From contig JABSOW010000002.1 of assembly GCA_013215465.1 (NCBI GenBank), forward strand, positions 394,026-458,025: a DNA stretch of 64,000 nucleotides, in the 5' to 3' direction. Below the pieces are notes generated by a model, which saw only the letters and a list, made by a program, of their open reading frames with translations, did no database searches and had not been told where the DNA came from. The stretch comes from Colwellia sp. (GTDB taxonomy: Bacteria > Pseudomonadota > Gammaproteobacteria > Enterobacterales > Alteromonadaceae). How positions within the stretch are numbered: the first letter of the stretch is position 1; every line of letters starts with the position of its first letter. A program made the position numbers and the translations under genes. Positions 55,361-64,000 of this stretch are shown piece by piece.

Positions 55361-55700
55361 TGTTGTAATTCCTCTATCATGTTTATCAACTTGGATGCTC
55401 AGTTGACCAGAGTTATTAACAACAGCAATTAAGCCAGAGCCCTTTAATATTTTTTTTAGGCCTGAATGTGCTGAATGATAACCTTTTAGCGTATTTGCTT
55501 GATGTTTCTTGGTTAAATCAAACGAAAACACAATGGTTTGATTAGCCTTTTGAACAAATGCAATTAAAGCTTTGTCAGCTCGTTGTTTGGTTGTTTGTTA
55601 ATATCAAACCATCAGCGTTAGCATTGAGTGTAACTAGCATCATTAACACAGTTGTGAAAACGTTGAGTAACCACTTAGGCTTAGCTGATATTTTAAACAG
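55361..55700 (-). pseudogene. STN signalling domain remnant, frameshifted from its signal peptide
   Basis: The frame of the receptor runs back to a stop at 55598-55600 and encodes QRADKALIAFVQKANQTIVFSF...LKKILKGSGLIAVV...LSIQV, a good STN domain (used by FecA-type receptors to signal to FecR). Before it, in another frame, is a signal-peptide-like stretch LNVFTTVLMMLVTLNANA (55611-55665 region). A one-base indel near 55580-55600 separates them. No normal start remains for the STN part, so it is probably not made. Confidence 0.7.
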
Positions 55701-55872
55701 ACGAAATTTCTTTCGCCAACTGCGCAGTATTAATAGACAGGTGAGCAGGAGGAATCCTCTATATTATTTAATATTTTTGTGTTAAACAACAGTAAATAGC
55801 CAGTAATAAATACTGTCTATTTACTTAATAAAGATCAGAGAAAGTCTCTGTACTTTATTGATGAATAAAGGG

Positions 55873-56761
55873 TTATTTTGTTGGAGTTATTAAAGTAGTA
55901 TTATTAGCACTTTTACGATAACTGATATTAAAATTACTACTAAGTGAAGCTAATAAACCATCGACATCATTGGCTTTAAAATAACCAGACACTTTAACGT
56001 TGGCAATTTCAGCATCAAGTATTTTAAATTGACTAGAAGTATATCTGCTGATCTCAAGTAGTGCTTGCGATAGCGGTTCGCCATCAAAATCAGCATACCT
56101 TGTTACCATGCTAAATCACCTTGTACCTGATCAAGATATTTTTTTTACTGGCGTTTTTATCTGATTGGTAATGACTGATTTTTCGCCTGAAATAACTAAA
56201 ATCCCAGGTGAATTTTCAGCTTGAGTATTTTTATTTGAAGTTAATAATATTTGTTTTATTACTGATAAAGCTGCAGTAGCTTTAGTGATCAATACTCGGC
56301 CTTCGGTAACCATTAATTCTATTTTTTGATGGTCACTTTTTTGGACATTAAAGGTGGTACCTAACGCGGTAAAATATTTATTTGATCTTCCCCCGATAAA
56401 ACGGACACATTTAATGAAGGTAAAAATGACTCATGCATTAGAGATTAGTGCCAAGTAATTAGATGATAGCAACGCTAGCTGCAAGCGATATTACAGCAAA
56501 TTTAGAGGGTGGTTTTTTTACTCTTTCCAGTGGAAATAAACCGCTTAGTTCATTTAATACAGAAATATCATCCCAATAGGAAGCCATTTCAAGTAATGTA
56601 GCGTGATGTTTGGTATTTTGATTACACCAAATAACCAACTCTTTTTGTTCTATATTCGTTAATCCGCGATCGATGCGGCTGATCCAAAGACAAGCGAGCT
56701 CTTGAATTTTTTCTTTAGTATTTAATTGACTTATATTACTCATGGGCTTGTTCATATTCAT
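55873..56761 (-). pseudogene. FecR-type anti-sigma/sensor pseudogene
   Basis: Three remnants in order on the minus strand make up a FecR: N-terminal DUF4880-like cytoplasmic part with a membrane helix (56459-56761: ACLWISRIDRGLTNIEQKEL), a central FecR domain (YFTALGTTFNV, VTEGRVLITK) and a C-terminal domain (EISRYTSSQFKILDAEIANVKVSGYF, key residues only). They are in different frames, with stops between. Part of the FecR domain after the helix is missing. An A-run gained a base (56139-56146 region), a W-Q-Q became W-stop, and a T-run lost one. FecR relays receptor occupancy to the sigma factor. Confidence 0.8.
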
Positions 56762-56808
56762 TATTTATTGGCAATAATTTTAGCGACAGTTACAGGTTTA
56801 TTTGACTT

Positions 56809-57363
56809 TTATTTTTCAGCACCAGTAGAGCTTCGACCGACGTTATAGTTCATTCGTTCCATATATTGCACACTTTTTAATAAGCCCCTTGCTACGTGCT
56901 TTTCAACAGTACTTTCACTTAACTGTAAATATTGGGCTATCTCTTTTTGGCTAAGACCATACACTTTTTTTAAAATGAAACATTTACGTATTGAGCCTGA
57001 TAATTGATCGGTAGCACGACAAAAAAATAAAAAACGCTCTTTAGATTCGTAATCATCTTCAAAGTTGGCGCTACTTAATTCGACAGGTGGCTCGACAAAA
57101 TCCTCTATAGAATCATTAAATTTGTTATCCCACTTAGCATTATGATTTAAAGCAAGGTTTTTGGCTGTTTTTAGCATGTAACTGCGAGCATACTTAATTT
57201 CTTGTTTTAAATTTGCTTCATAGCAGCGTACAAATGTTTCTTGTACTATGTCATCTATTTCGTCTGGCTTTACAATTAGACTAATAAAGCCTCGTATTGT
57301 GCTTTGATAACTGATAAAAATATCGCTAAGTGTACTCTTATTTATTTTATTATGCATTTTCAT
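56809..57363 (-). CDS. ECF sigma factor (FecI-like)
   Basis: The ~184-residue sigma-70-family protein has region 2 (IDDIVQETFVRCYEA near residue 38) and region 4 (LKKVYGLSQKEIAQYLQLSESTVEKHVARGL near 140). It appears intact. Start at ATG 57363 or 57357; the longer GTG at 57369 has no ribosome site. It normally would be controlled by the adjoining FecR, which is a pseudogene. No strong promoter was seen. Confidence 0.85.
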   Translation of the reverse strand: MKMHNKINKSTLSDIFISYQSTIRGFISLIVKPDEIDDIVQETFVRCYEANLKQEIKYARSYMLKTAKNLALNHNAKWDNKFNDSIEDFVEPPVELSSANFEDDYESKERFLFFCRATDQLSGSIRKCFILKKVYGLSQKEIAQYLQLSESTVEKHVARGLLKSVQYMERMNYNVGRSSTGAEK

Positions 57364-57570
57364 TAACACGAAAAATATTAAGTAACCTTAGTCTAGTCAT
57401 TAATCAGGTTTTTTTTCAATAAATTTGTTTATGCTTATGCTTATGTTGATGTGATGGTTTTAGGTAAAATGGAAATGTTTGCTTCCCTTTGCGCTAATTG
57501 ATTTGGTAATACTTTAAGGTTGGTTCTATTATCGTCAATAATAATAAAATACTTGGTACTATTTGATACA

Positions 57571-57600
57571 AAAACGCCAACGATTTACAAACGTTGGCAT
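57571..57600 (-). terminator. Terminator of srmB
   Basis: GCCAACG / CGTTGGC stem with a 9-base loop and a T-run on the minus strand, after the srmB stop. Confidence 0.8.
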
Positions 57601-57623
57601 TAGTTTTATTTTATTTTATTTTA

Positions 57624-58877
57624 CTATTTTTTAGCTTTCGTTTTTTTTGTTTTTTTCTTGGCTTGTTTTTTTACTTTTGCTTTTTTTTGTGCTGTCGAGA
57701 GTTTTACTTTCGCTTTTTTATTAGCAACGCGAGATTCTTTATGCTGTGGACGTAATTCTTCAATAATTCGACGTGATAAACGCTCTTTAGTATAACGCTC
57801 TATTTTACCAATGACAGCCATGTCGTGAGCTTCAACTAATGAAATAGCCGTACCTTTATTACCCGCTCGACCAGTACGACCAATGCGGTGTATGTATATA
57901 TCTACTTTACGTGGCATATCAAAATTAATTACATGGGTGATATTGACGATATCTAAGCCCCGTGCGGCAACATCAGTTGCTACTAATACCTTAATTTCAC
58001 CACTTTTAAAACGCTCAATGGCTTTATTACGTTTATCTTGCGGCATTTTTCCTTCAAGCCAAACACAAGGTAATTCTTCGGCGTATAACTTGCCCGAAAG
58101 GTATTGCACGGTTTCGCGTTTATTGGCAAAAACAACCGTTCGTTCAACACCTTCTTGTTTTAGAAGATTTACCAATAATTTAAGTTTGTGCTGACTGTTA
58201 TCACTAATATGCATCCATTGGTGAATAACAGCTTTTTCTTTGCGTGATGGATTCGACTCTAAAAATACTGCCTCATCAAGCACTTCTTTAGCAAAACGTA
58301 ATACGCCAGCGCCCTCTAAAGTGGCTGAGAATAACATAGTTTGTTTACGCCAGCGTGCTTCAGCAACAATGCGGTTGATGGTTTCAACAAAGCCCATATC
58401 AAGCATTCTGTCGGCCTCATCTAAGACTAAAATTTCAATCTCACGGGCATCAAACTGTTCATTTTCAATATACTCTAATAAGCGACCTGGGGTAGCGACT
58501 AAAATATCTGTAGTACTGGTGAGTATATCGGTATGACTACCATAATTAACTCCGCCAGTAATAACGCCTGTTTTAATGTTGGTTAATTTGGTTAACTGCT
58601 CGCTGTCTGCACCAATTTGAATAGCAAGCTCGCGTGTAGGAGTTAAAATTAATACCCGTGGAAAACCCGGTTTAGTGCGAGGGTAATCCAATAAATGTTG
58701 AGCAATAGGTAATAAAAAGGCAGCGGTTTTACCCGTACCTGTTGGCGCAGAGGCCATAATATTATTGCCTTTCATCGCCTGTGGAATAACTAAGTCTTGA
58801 ATAGAGGTCGGTTTTTTGTAGCCTAGTTCTTTAATACTGGCTAATAATTCAGAGTCGAGATCAAATTGCTCAAACAT
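57624..58877 (-). CDS. srmB: ATP-dependent RNA helicase SrmB
   Basis: The 417-residue DEAD-box helicase has the full motif set: Q-motif PTSIQ, APTGTGKT, PTRELA, DEAD, SAT, VATDVAARGLDI, HRIGRTGRAG. TRWRKQTLLFSATLEG-like sequence (here ARWRKQTMLFSATLEG), INFDMPRKVDIYIHRIGR and IEELRP identify SrmB, which aids early 50S assembly. The basic Lys-rich tail (380-417) is likely RNA-binding. Together with DbpA at the left edge, the window holds two ribosome-assembly helicases. Confidence 0.94.
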   Translation of the reverse strand: MFEQFDLDSELLASIKELGYKKPTSIQDLVIPQAMKGNNIMASAPTGTGKTAAFLLPIAQHLLDYPRTKPGFPRVLILTPTRELAIQIGADSEQLTKLTNIKTGVITGGVNYGSHTDILTSTTDILVATPGRLLEYIENEQFDAREIEILVLDEADRMLDMGFVETINRIVAEARWRKQTMLFSATLEGAGVLRFAKEVLDEAVFLESNPSRKEKAVIHQWMHISDNSQHKLKLLVNLLKQEGVERTVVFANKRETVQYLSGKLYAEELPCVWLEGKMPQDKRNKAIERFKSGEIKVLVATDVAARGLDIVNITHVINFDMPRKVDIYIHRIGRTGRAGNKGTAISLVEAHDMAVIGKIERYTKERLSRRIIEELRPQHKESRVANKKAKVKLSTAQKKAKVKKQAKKKTKKTKAKK

Positions 58878-58949
58878 AAGGGATTTTCACTAAGTTGGGA
58901 GTTTTCTATAGATGGCGACAATTATAGTGGTTTTAAAGACAGCTGTAAC

Positions 58950-58985
58950 TATTTTATCTCGTTACTCGAAATCAATAACTCGATA
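58950..58985. repeat. Partial GTTACTCG hairpin repeat
   Basis: TATCTCGTTACTCGAAA followed by TAACTCG resembles the right arm of the repeat at 3376-3414. It lies between srmB and fldB. Confidence 0.4.
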
Positions 58986-58988
58986 ATC

Positions 58989-59504
58989 TTAACTTTCACT
59001 ATACTCAATTAAAATTTGTTCACACCAATGTTCAATACGATCTTCACTAAGATCATATTGATTATCTTCATCAAGAGACAAGCCAACAAAGTGACTTTTA
59101 TCTTCAGTTAAAGCCTTTGATGCGGCAAAATCATAGCCTTGGTTTGGCCAATAGCCAATCAGTTGTGCACCTTGTGCTATTACCTGCTCATGCAGCATAC
59201 CCAGTGCGTCTTGAAACCAGTCGGTGTAACCTATTTGATCGCCCATGCCATATAAGGCTATAGTTTTACCACTGAGGTTAAGTTCATTAATATCGAGCCA
59301 AATAGATTCCCAGTCTTCTTGAAGTTCGCCGTAGTCCCAAGTAGAAATGCCGAAAATAATAAAATTATAATCAAGACAGTTGGCAAGTGCCACCTCTTTA
59401 ATGTTGTGTAATTCAACCAATTCGGCGCCAATGATTGTTTGAATTTTTTCAGCTGCCATTTCGGTATAACAAGTGGTGGAGCCGTAGAATAAACCAATTT
59501 TCAT
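58989..59504 (-). CDS. fldB: Flavodoxin 2
   Basis: The 171-residue long-chain flavodoxin has the FMN phosphate loop GSTTCYTE, with GISTWDYGELQEDWE and YGMGDQIGYTDWFQDAL for isoalloxazine contacts and GLSLDEDNQYDLSEDRIEHWCEQIL near the end. It is closest to E. coli FldB. It is divergent from dsbC-recJ. In E. coli, fldB is divergent from xerD-dsbC-recJ, so only xerD is missing here. Confidence 0.93.
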   Translation of the reverse strand: MKIGLFYGSTTCYTEMAAEKIQTIIGAELVELHNIKEVALANCLDYNFIIFGISTWDYGELQEDWESIWLDINELNLSGKTIALYGMGDQIGYTDWFQDALGMLHEQVIAQGAQLIGYWPNQGYDFAASKALTEDKSHFVGLSLDEDNQYDLSEDRIEHWCEQILIEYSES

Positions 59505-59685
59505 GAAAGTTTGCCTAAAAACAATAGAAGTAGATAATTATTAAAGATTTTAACAAAATCATTTAGTACAATTCAATTTAATGTTACAAAATTTCAGCAA
59601 CGACTGTAATATCATCGTTATTAAAACGGTCAGTCTTATATAATATATCCCCGATAGTCGTTAATTAAAAATTTAGGAAGTAAGT

Positions 59686-60489
59686 ATGTTTAAAAAGGTT
59701 TTGATTGTTAGTAGTTTGATCATTACGGCAATGAGCGTGTTCTTCGCTATCAATGAGCAAGCTATTGCGAAGGACTCACAAGTACCAAGTACTATCGCTA
59801 AAGCAGCTGAATTAGATCCCACAAAGCTAAATGTTGATTTACTAAAAGCAAAAATTAAAGCTAAGTTGGGTTTAATTGTTGATAAAGTGGAAAAAACGCC
59901 TATTCCAGGAATTGCTTTATTGATAACAGATCAAGGCTTATTTTACGCAAGCTATAATGGCGATTACTTTATTCAAGGTAAGGTTTATAGCTTAGTAAAT
60001 GCTGTCACTGATCTAGCGGAACAGAGTTTAGCTAAAGTGCGTCTAGCAGGCATGGAAAAGTTTAAAGATGACATGATTGTCTATAAGGCCAAAGATGAAA
60101 AATATGTAGTAACGGTTTTTACTGATATTACTTGCGGCTATTGTCGTAAAATGCACAAACAAATGGATGATTACAATGCTCGTGGTATCACTTTTCGGTA
60201 TTTAGCTTATCCTCGTTCAGGTATTAAAGACAGGCTTGGTAATTATACAGAAGGTTTTAAAGACTTACGTTCGGTATGGTGTAGTGAAGATCCCAATCAA
60301 GCGATGACCAATGCTAAAAACAGTCAAGGAATTGGTTATCGTGTCTGTGATAAACCTATTGAAGCAGAGTTTGATTTTGGCCGTCAAGTTGGTGTTAATG
60401 GCACGCCTGCTATTATTTTATCAACGGGTATGATGGTGCCAGGTTATCAACCTCCTGCTCAATTAGAACAATTATTAAAGAACCTTTAA
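59686..60489 (+). CDS. dsbC: Thiol:disulfide interchange protein DsbC
   Basis: This periplasmic disulfide isomerase has a signal peptide ending NEQAIAKD, an N-terminal dimerisation domain (about 45-110) and a thioredoxin domain with the active site C150-G-Y-C153. Two further Cys (VWCSED and YRVCDKP) form the structural disulfide. GVNGTPAIIL holds the cis-Pro. It corrects wrong disulfides and is kept reduced by DsbD. The Shine-Dalgarno is GGAAGTAAG. It precedes recJ by 23 bases. Confidence 0.95.
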   Translation: MFKKVLIVSSLIITAMSVFFAINEQAIAKDSQVPSTIAKAAELDPTKLNVDLLKAKIKAKLGLIVDKVEKTPIPGIALLITDQGLFYASYNGDYFIQGKVYSLVNAVTDLAEQSLAKVRLAGMEKFKDDMIVYKAKDEKYVVTVFTDITCGYCRKMHKQMDDYNARGITFRYLAYPRSGIKDRLGNYTEGFKDLRSVWCSEDPNQAMTNAKNSQGIGYRVCDKPIEAEFDFGRQVGVNGTPAIILSTGMMVPGYQPPAQLEQLLKNL

Positions 60490-60512
60490 GCCATCAAAGA
60501 AAATATTGACCT

Positions 60513-62291
60513 ATGAGTAAACAAATAATTCGCCGTGAAAAAGTGGCTACCGAGTATTTACCTGATACTTTCCCTGAAATTATTAAGCAAATTTATGCTA
60601 GCAGAGGCGTTGAATCCTCGCAGCAACTTGAGCTTAAGGTCAGCAATTTACAAGGCCTTAATTTACAAAAAAATAGTAATGATGACAGGTTAAAAGGCTT
60701 AGATGATGCTTGTCAGTTATTACATGCGGCCTTAATTAATAATAGAAATATTATTATCGTTGGCGATTTTGACGCTGACGGCGCAACTAGTACAGCGTTG
60801 ATGATGGTAGCATTGACTTTAATGGGCAGTGTTAATCATTCTTTTTTAGTCCCTAATCGCTTTGAATATGGTTATGGCTTAACACCTGAAATAGTGGATG
60901 TTGCCGCTAAGCAAGGCGCACAATTGTTAGTAACTGTTGATAATGGTATTAGCTGCGTTGCCGGTGTGAATAGAGCGAAAGAGCTTGGTTTACAAGTACT
61001 CGTTACTGATCACCATTTACCTGGTCATGAACTACCTAAAGCCGATGCTATTGTTAATCCTAACCAAGACGGCTGTCCATTTCCTAGTAAATCTCTTGCC
61101 GGTGTTGGTGTTGCTTTTTATTTGATGTTAGCACTTAGAAGCTACCTTAGAGATAAAAATTTCTTTGTTGAGCACAATATTGCTGAACCTAATATTGCAC
61201 AATTACTTGATTTAGTTGCCTTAGGTACAGTCGCTGATGTGGTGTCACTTGATGCTAATAATCGCATTTTAGTTGATCAAGGTCTAAAACGTATTCGCGC
61301 AGGAAAAACGCGCCCTGGTATCCAGGCGCTAATAGAAGTTGCCAATAAAAATCAACAGCGCTTAGTCGCTTCAGATTTTGGCTTTGCTTTAGGGCCAAGA
61401 ATAAATGCTGCTGGGCGTTTAGATGATATGTCGTACGGTATTAATTGTTTACTGGCTCCTGATTTAGCGAGTGCCCGTGTTATGGCCGCTGATCTTGATG
61501 ATTTAAATAAAGCACGTCGTGAAATAGAGCAGGGCATGCAAGCTGAGGCTGAAACTATTTTTCAACAGCTTAATTTTTCATTAGATAATTTACCTAATGC
61601 TATTACTTTATATCAACAAGACTGGCATCAAGGTGTCATTGGTATTGTTGCCGGACGGTTAAAAGAAAAATTTCATCGTCCCTGCATTGTTTTTGCTAAA
61701 GGTAGCATTGATGACTCGGTTAATGTTGAGCAACAAGAAATTAAAGGCTCGGCTCGTTCAATACCCGGTTTACATATTCGTGACTTGTTGGAGCGTATTG
61801 ACAGTCAACATCCGAACCTCATTCTCAAATTTGGCGGTCATGCCATGGCCGCTGGTTTGTCAATTAAACAGCAACATTTTGAAAAATTCCAAACATTGTT
61901 TAATGACTTAGCAGGCAAGTGGCTCAAAGTAGAAGATTTACAAAGCATCATATTATCGGATGGTGAACTCGCCCTTAACCATTTAACGCTGGCTTTTGCC
62001 GAGCAATTACGTGATGCCGGCCCTTGGGGACAGAATTTCCCTGAGCCGTTATTTGATGACGCCTTTACTTTAGTGCAGCAACGTATAGTTGGCGAAAAAC
62101 ATCTAAAATTGGTGGTAGAAAAACAAGGGTCTGTATTTGATGGTATTGCCTTTAATGTTGATGTAAACGTTTGGCCAAATTCACGAGTAAAGCAAGTGCA
62201 TTTAGCTTATCGATTAGATGTTAATGAATTTCGTGGTAAACGCACGGTGCAATTAATGGTTGAAGATATCACCGCTATTGAGCCCTTTTAG
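60513..62291 (+). CDS. recJ: Single-stranded-DNA exonuclease RecJ
   Basis: The 592-residue DHH-family 5'-3' nuclease has the metal site G84-D-F-D-A-D-G90, DNG near 143, DHH166-168, DLVALGTVADVV and GGHAMAAGLS (DHHA1). RecJ acts in recombination and mismatch repair. Its ATG follows dsbC by 23 bases in the usual dsbC-recJ order. Confidence 0.96.
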   Translation: MSKQIIRREKVATEYLPDTFPEIIKQIYASRGVESSQQLELKVSNLQGLNLQKNSNDDRLKGLDDACQLLHAALINNRNIIIVGDFDADGATSTALMMVALTLMGSVNHSFLVPNRFEYGYGLTPEIVDVAAKQGAQLLVTVDNGISCVAGVNRAKELGLQVLVTDHHLPGHELPKADAIVNPNQDGCPFPSKSLAGVGVAFYLMLALRSYLRDKNFFVEHNIAEPNIAQLLDLVALGTVADVVSLDANNRILVDQGLKRIRAGKTRPGIQALIEVANKNQQRLVASDFGFALGPRINAAGRLDDMSYGINCLLAPDLASARVMAADLDDLNKARREIEQGMQAEAETIFQQLNFSLDNLPNAITLYQQDWHQGVIGIVAGRLKEKFHRPCIVFAKGSIDDSVNVEQQEIKGSARSIPGLHIRDLLERIDSQHPNLILKFGGHAMAAGLSIKQQHFEKFQTLFNDLAGKWLKVEDLQSIILSDGELALNHLTLAFAEQLRDAGPWGQNFPEPLFDDAFTLVQQRIVGEKHLKLVVEKQGSVFDGIAFNVDVNVWPNSRVKQVHLAYRLDVNEFRGKRTVQLMVEDITAIEPF

Positions 62292-62311
62292 TTTAAAAAT
62301 AATGAAGACTG

Positions 62312-63043
62312 ATGATAGAGAAAACATTAGCAATAATTGAGTTACCACGGTTAGCTTTCGCTTTTATTCCGGTGCTAGTGGTTTTATTTATTCAGTTTAA
62401 TTGGTTGTTACCACAAAAAAGAACACTACATGCACTGGCTCGTATGTTGGTGCAATTATTGTTAGTGGGCTTTTTCCTCGGCTATATATTTGAGTCAAGC
62501 AGCGCTTGGTTAGTGCTACTATTGCTGATTATTATGGTGCTGTTTTCTAGTTGGATCGCATTAAATAACATTGAGGCACCTAAAAGGCAACTTTTCCAAC
62601 GCGCTGTATCAGCTATTTCAGTTAGTGGTCTTTTAACCTTATTTATTATCAGTCAAGGTGTTTTACAACTATCTCCCTGGTATCATGCACAAACACTAAT
62701 ACCTCTTGCCGGTATGGTATTCGCTAGCAGTATGAATAGTGTTAGTTTATCTGGTGAGCGTTTTTATGCTGAGCTAGCTAATAAGGCTAGTTATGATCAG
62801 GCTCGAAATACCGCTTTTCAAGCATCAATGATCCCCAATGTAAATGCACTTTTAGCGGTTGGCATTGTTTCTTTACCCGGTATGATGACTGGACAAATTC
62901 TTTCCGGGGTTTCGCCTTTTATTGCCGCAAGGTATCAAATTATGGTGATGTGTATGATTTTTGCCTCGGCAGGCATTTCATCCGCTTACTTTCTTCATTT
63001 AGCTAAGCCTAAAGATAGGCCTATAGTTAAGCCGAAAAGCTAG
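62312..63043 (+). CDS. fetB: FetB/YbbM-family ABC transporter permease
   Basis: The 243-residue membrane protein has about seven helices. MVFASSMNSVSLSGERFYAEL, QASMIPNVNALLAVGIVSLPGMMTGQILSG (key residues SLPGMMTGQ) and YQIMVMCMIFASAGIS are characteristic of UPF0014 permeases. E. coli FetAB exports iron and resists peroxide stress. The FetA ATPase is not in the window, so the subunit stands without its partner here. The start lacks a strong Shine-Dalgarno. Confidence 0.85.
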   Translation: MIEKTLAIIELPRLAFAFIPVLVVLFIQFNWLLPQKRTLHALARMLVQLLLVGFFLGYIFESSSAWLVLLLLIIMVLFSSWIALNNIEAPKRQLFQRAVSAISVSGLLTLFIISQGVLQLSPWYHAQTLIPLAGMVFASSMNSVSLSGERFYAELANKASYDQARNTAFQASMIPNVNALLAVGIVSLPGMMTGQILSGVSPFIAARYQIMVMCMIFASAGISSAYFLHLAKPKDRPIVKPKS

Positions 63044-63351
63044 CTCGAAACCTTCATAAAAAATTCATAAAGTTACTCTTCTGGCTTATTTAACCTGAAC
63101 TCTGCTTAAAAAATGTTTATCTAGCAGCTATTTTTACTAACTTCTACGTTAAATTCGTTTGCAATAGGCTAGCTATTGGCGCGAAAATTTATCCTCATTA
63201 ATATTTGATCACTAACTTATTGGTATTACTACGTGGGTTGGCTAGGTTTTCTGATTCAATCGTTAAATTTTGATTAGTTTAGCAATAAAAAACGCAGATG
63301 ATTGCTCATCTACGTTAATAATATAAAAGTTATCTTACGATACTTTTATAT
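63044..63351. other. Intergenic region containing the reductase terminator
   Basis: No gene. 63291-63316 (AACGCAGATGA / TCATCTACGTT with one mismatch) followed on the minus strand by TTTTTT forms the terminator of the phaB-like gene. Confidence 0.75.
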
Positions 63352-64000
63352 TTAGTACATGTGCTGACCACCGTTAATTGATAAAGTCGAGCCAGTAACA
63401 AAACCTGCCTCATCAGCGACTAAAAACAGTACAGAACGAGCAATATCTTCTGGTTGGCCTAGACGTCCTACCGGTATTGTTTTAACAATTTTTGCTAAAA
63501 CTTCTTCAGGCACTGCGCGCACCATATCGGTTTCAACATAACCTGGTGCAATCGCATTTACGGTAATGCCTTTTGCTGCACCTTCTTGTGCTAATGCTTT
63601 GGTAAAACCATGGATACCAGATTTAGCTGCCGCATAGTTTACTTGACCATATTGGCCGGCTTGACCATTAACAGAGCCTATATTAACAATACGCCCAAAT
63701 GAGCGTTCTCTCATACCTTCGATAACAGCACGAGAAGTATTGAAACAAGAGGATAAATTGGTCTGAATAACGGCATTCCATTTTTCAAAATCCATTCTGT
63801 GCATGGTACCATCTCTGGTAATTCCTGCATTATTGACCAGAATATCGACAGGGCCAATTTCAGATTCTATATCACTAATACTTCTACTTACGCTTTCAAA
63901 ATCACTCACATCAAATTTAGCAGTTCGGATACCTGTTCGCTCTGTAAACTCTTGAGCTGCTTGATCATTACCAGCATAGTTCGCGATGACAGTATAACCG
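63352..64000 (-). CDS. phaB: Acetoacetyl-CoA reductase-like SDR (5' end outside window)
   Basis: This SDR has NNAGITRDGTMHRMDFEKW, SSVNGQ-like IGSVNGQAGQYGQVNYAAAKSG (catalytic Ser, Tyr and Lys) and the ending STLSINGGQHMY. These are PhaB signatures: NADPH-dependent reduction of acetoacetyl-CoA to 3-hydroxybutyryl-CoA. The frame is open to the window edge (GYTVIANYAG region), so the N-terminal TGGTxGIG cofactor site is beyond 64000. FabG is a close relative, but the Ile-Thr-Arg-Asp-Gly-Thr and HM(Y) ending favour PhaB. Confidence 0.86.
   Translation of the reverse strand, partial: GYTVIANYAGNDQAAQEFTERTGIRTAKFDVSDFESVSRSISDIESEIGPVDILVNNAGITRDGTMHRMDFEKWNAVIQTNLSSCFNTSRAVIEGMRERSFGRIVNIGSVNGQAGQYGQVNYAAAKSGIHGFTKALAQEGAAKGITVNAIAPGYVETDMVRAVPEEVLAKIVKTIPVGRLGQPEDIARSVLFLVADEAGFVTGSTLSINGGQHMY

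Overview
The window looks like chromosome from a marine, AT-rich gammaproteobacterium of the Alteromonadales, most like Colwellia or a close relative. This is inferred from gene content, not from a database match. The evidence is the low GC, three large TonB-dependent receptors, a TonB2-type energy operon with a long-armed ExbB, and families common in this order (DUF3014, DUF3301, DUF3450, DUF3545, DUF3549, YqcC/TruC). Most genes are housekeeping. Both ends cut a gene: dbpA on the left and a phaB-type reductase on the right.

Layout. 1-7 kb: dbpA end, zapE, the tRNA acp3U enzyme tapT, and mmsA divergent from a LysR regulator. 7.1-7.9 kb: the SRP RNA gene ffs, followed by a truncated integrase-like fragment and an orphan AbrB-type antitoxin, which looks like the scar of an integrated element. 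8-14.6 kb (minus strand): a complete cytochrome c oxidase cluster with a diheme subunit II, subunit I, two subunit-III-like proteins, subunit IV, heme O synthase and a SCO1 copper chaperone. 14.8-22 kb: small metabolic and membrane genes (cysteine synthase-like, two VOC proteins, phhB, slipin plus NfeD protease, ComFB-like, priC).

22.6-35.3 kb is the most unusual part and is all on the plus strand. A TonB-dependent receptor is followed by a TPR protein ending in a 2OG-Fe(II) oxygenase and a TPR protein ending in a sulfotransferase. Next comes a six-gene TonB energising operon (DUF3450, ExbB with periplasmic arm, ExbB, ExbD, TonB, TPR protein). After it lies a small exported peptide with eight Cys in GKCGE repeats, resembling HvfA-type copper-related RiPP precursors, with no modifying enzyme in view. 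The receptor plus TPR-sulfotransferase pairing recurs at 46.2-50.6 kb, where the sulfotransferase gene carries a frameshift.

35-46 kb: a lipoprotein, the YehS homologue, ycaO divergent from a DGC-domain zinc protein around a perfect FNR-type box, a DUF3301/DUF3549 pair, yqcC-truC, and an alpha/beta hydrolase. 50.6-52.6 kb: transaldolase and yaaA. 52.8-57.4 kb: a decayed FecI/FecR/FecA-type surface-signalling locus. It has an apparently intact ECF sigma gene, a FecR pseudogene with several independent lesions, an STN signalling domain cut off from its signal peptide, and an otherwise intact receptor with its own start. 57.6-64 kb: srmB, fldB, dsbC, recJ (without the xerD that sits in this cluster in E. 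coli), a fetB-type permease and the phaB end.

No tRNA, 5S/16S/23S rRNA, CRISPR array or intact insertion sequence was seen. All functional calls come from reading translated sequence and recalling families; no search was run.
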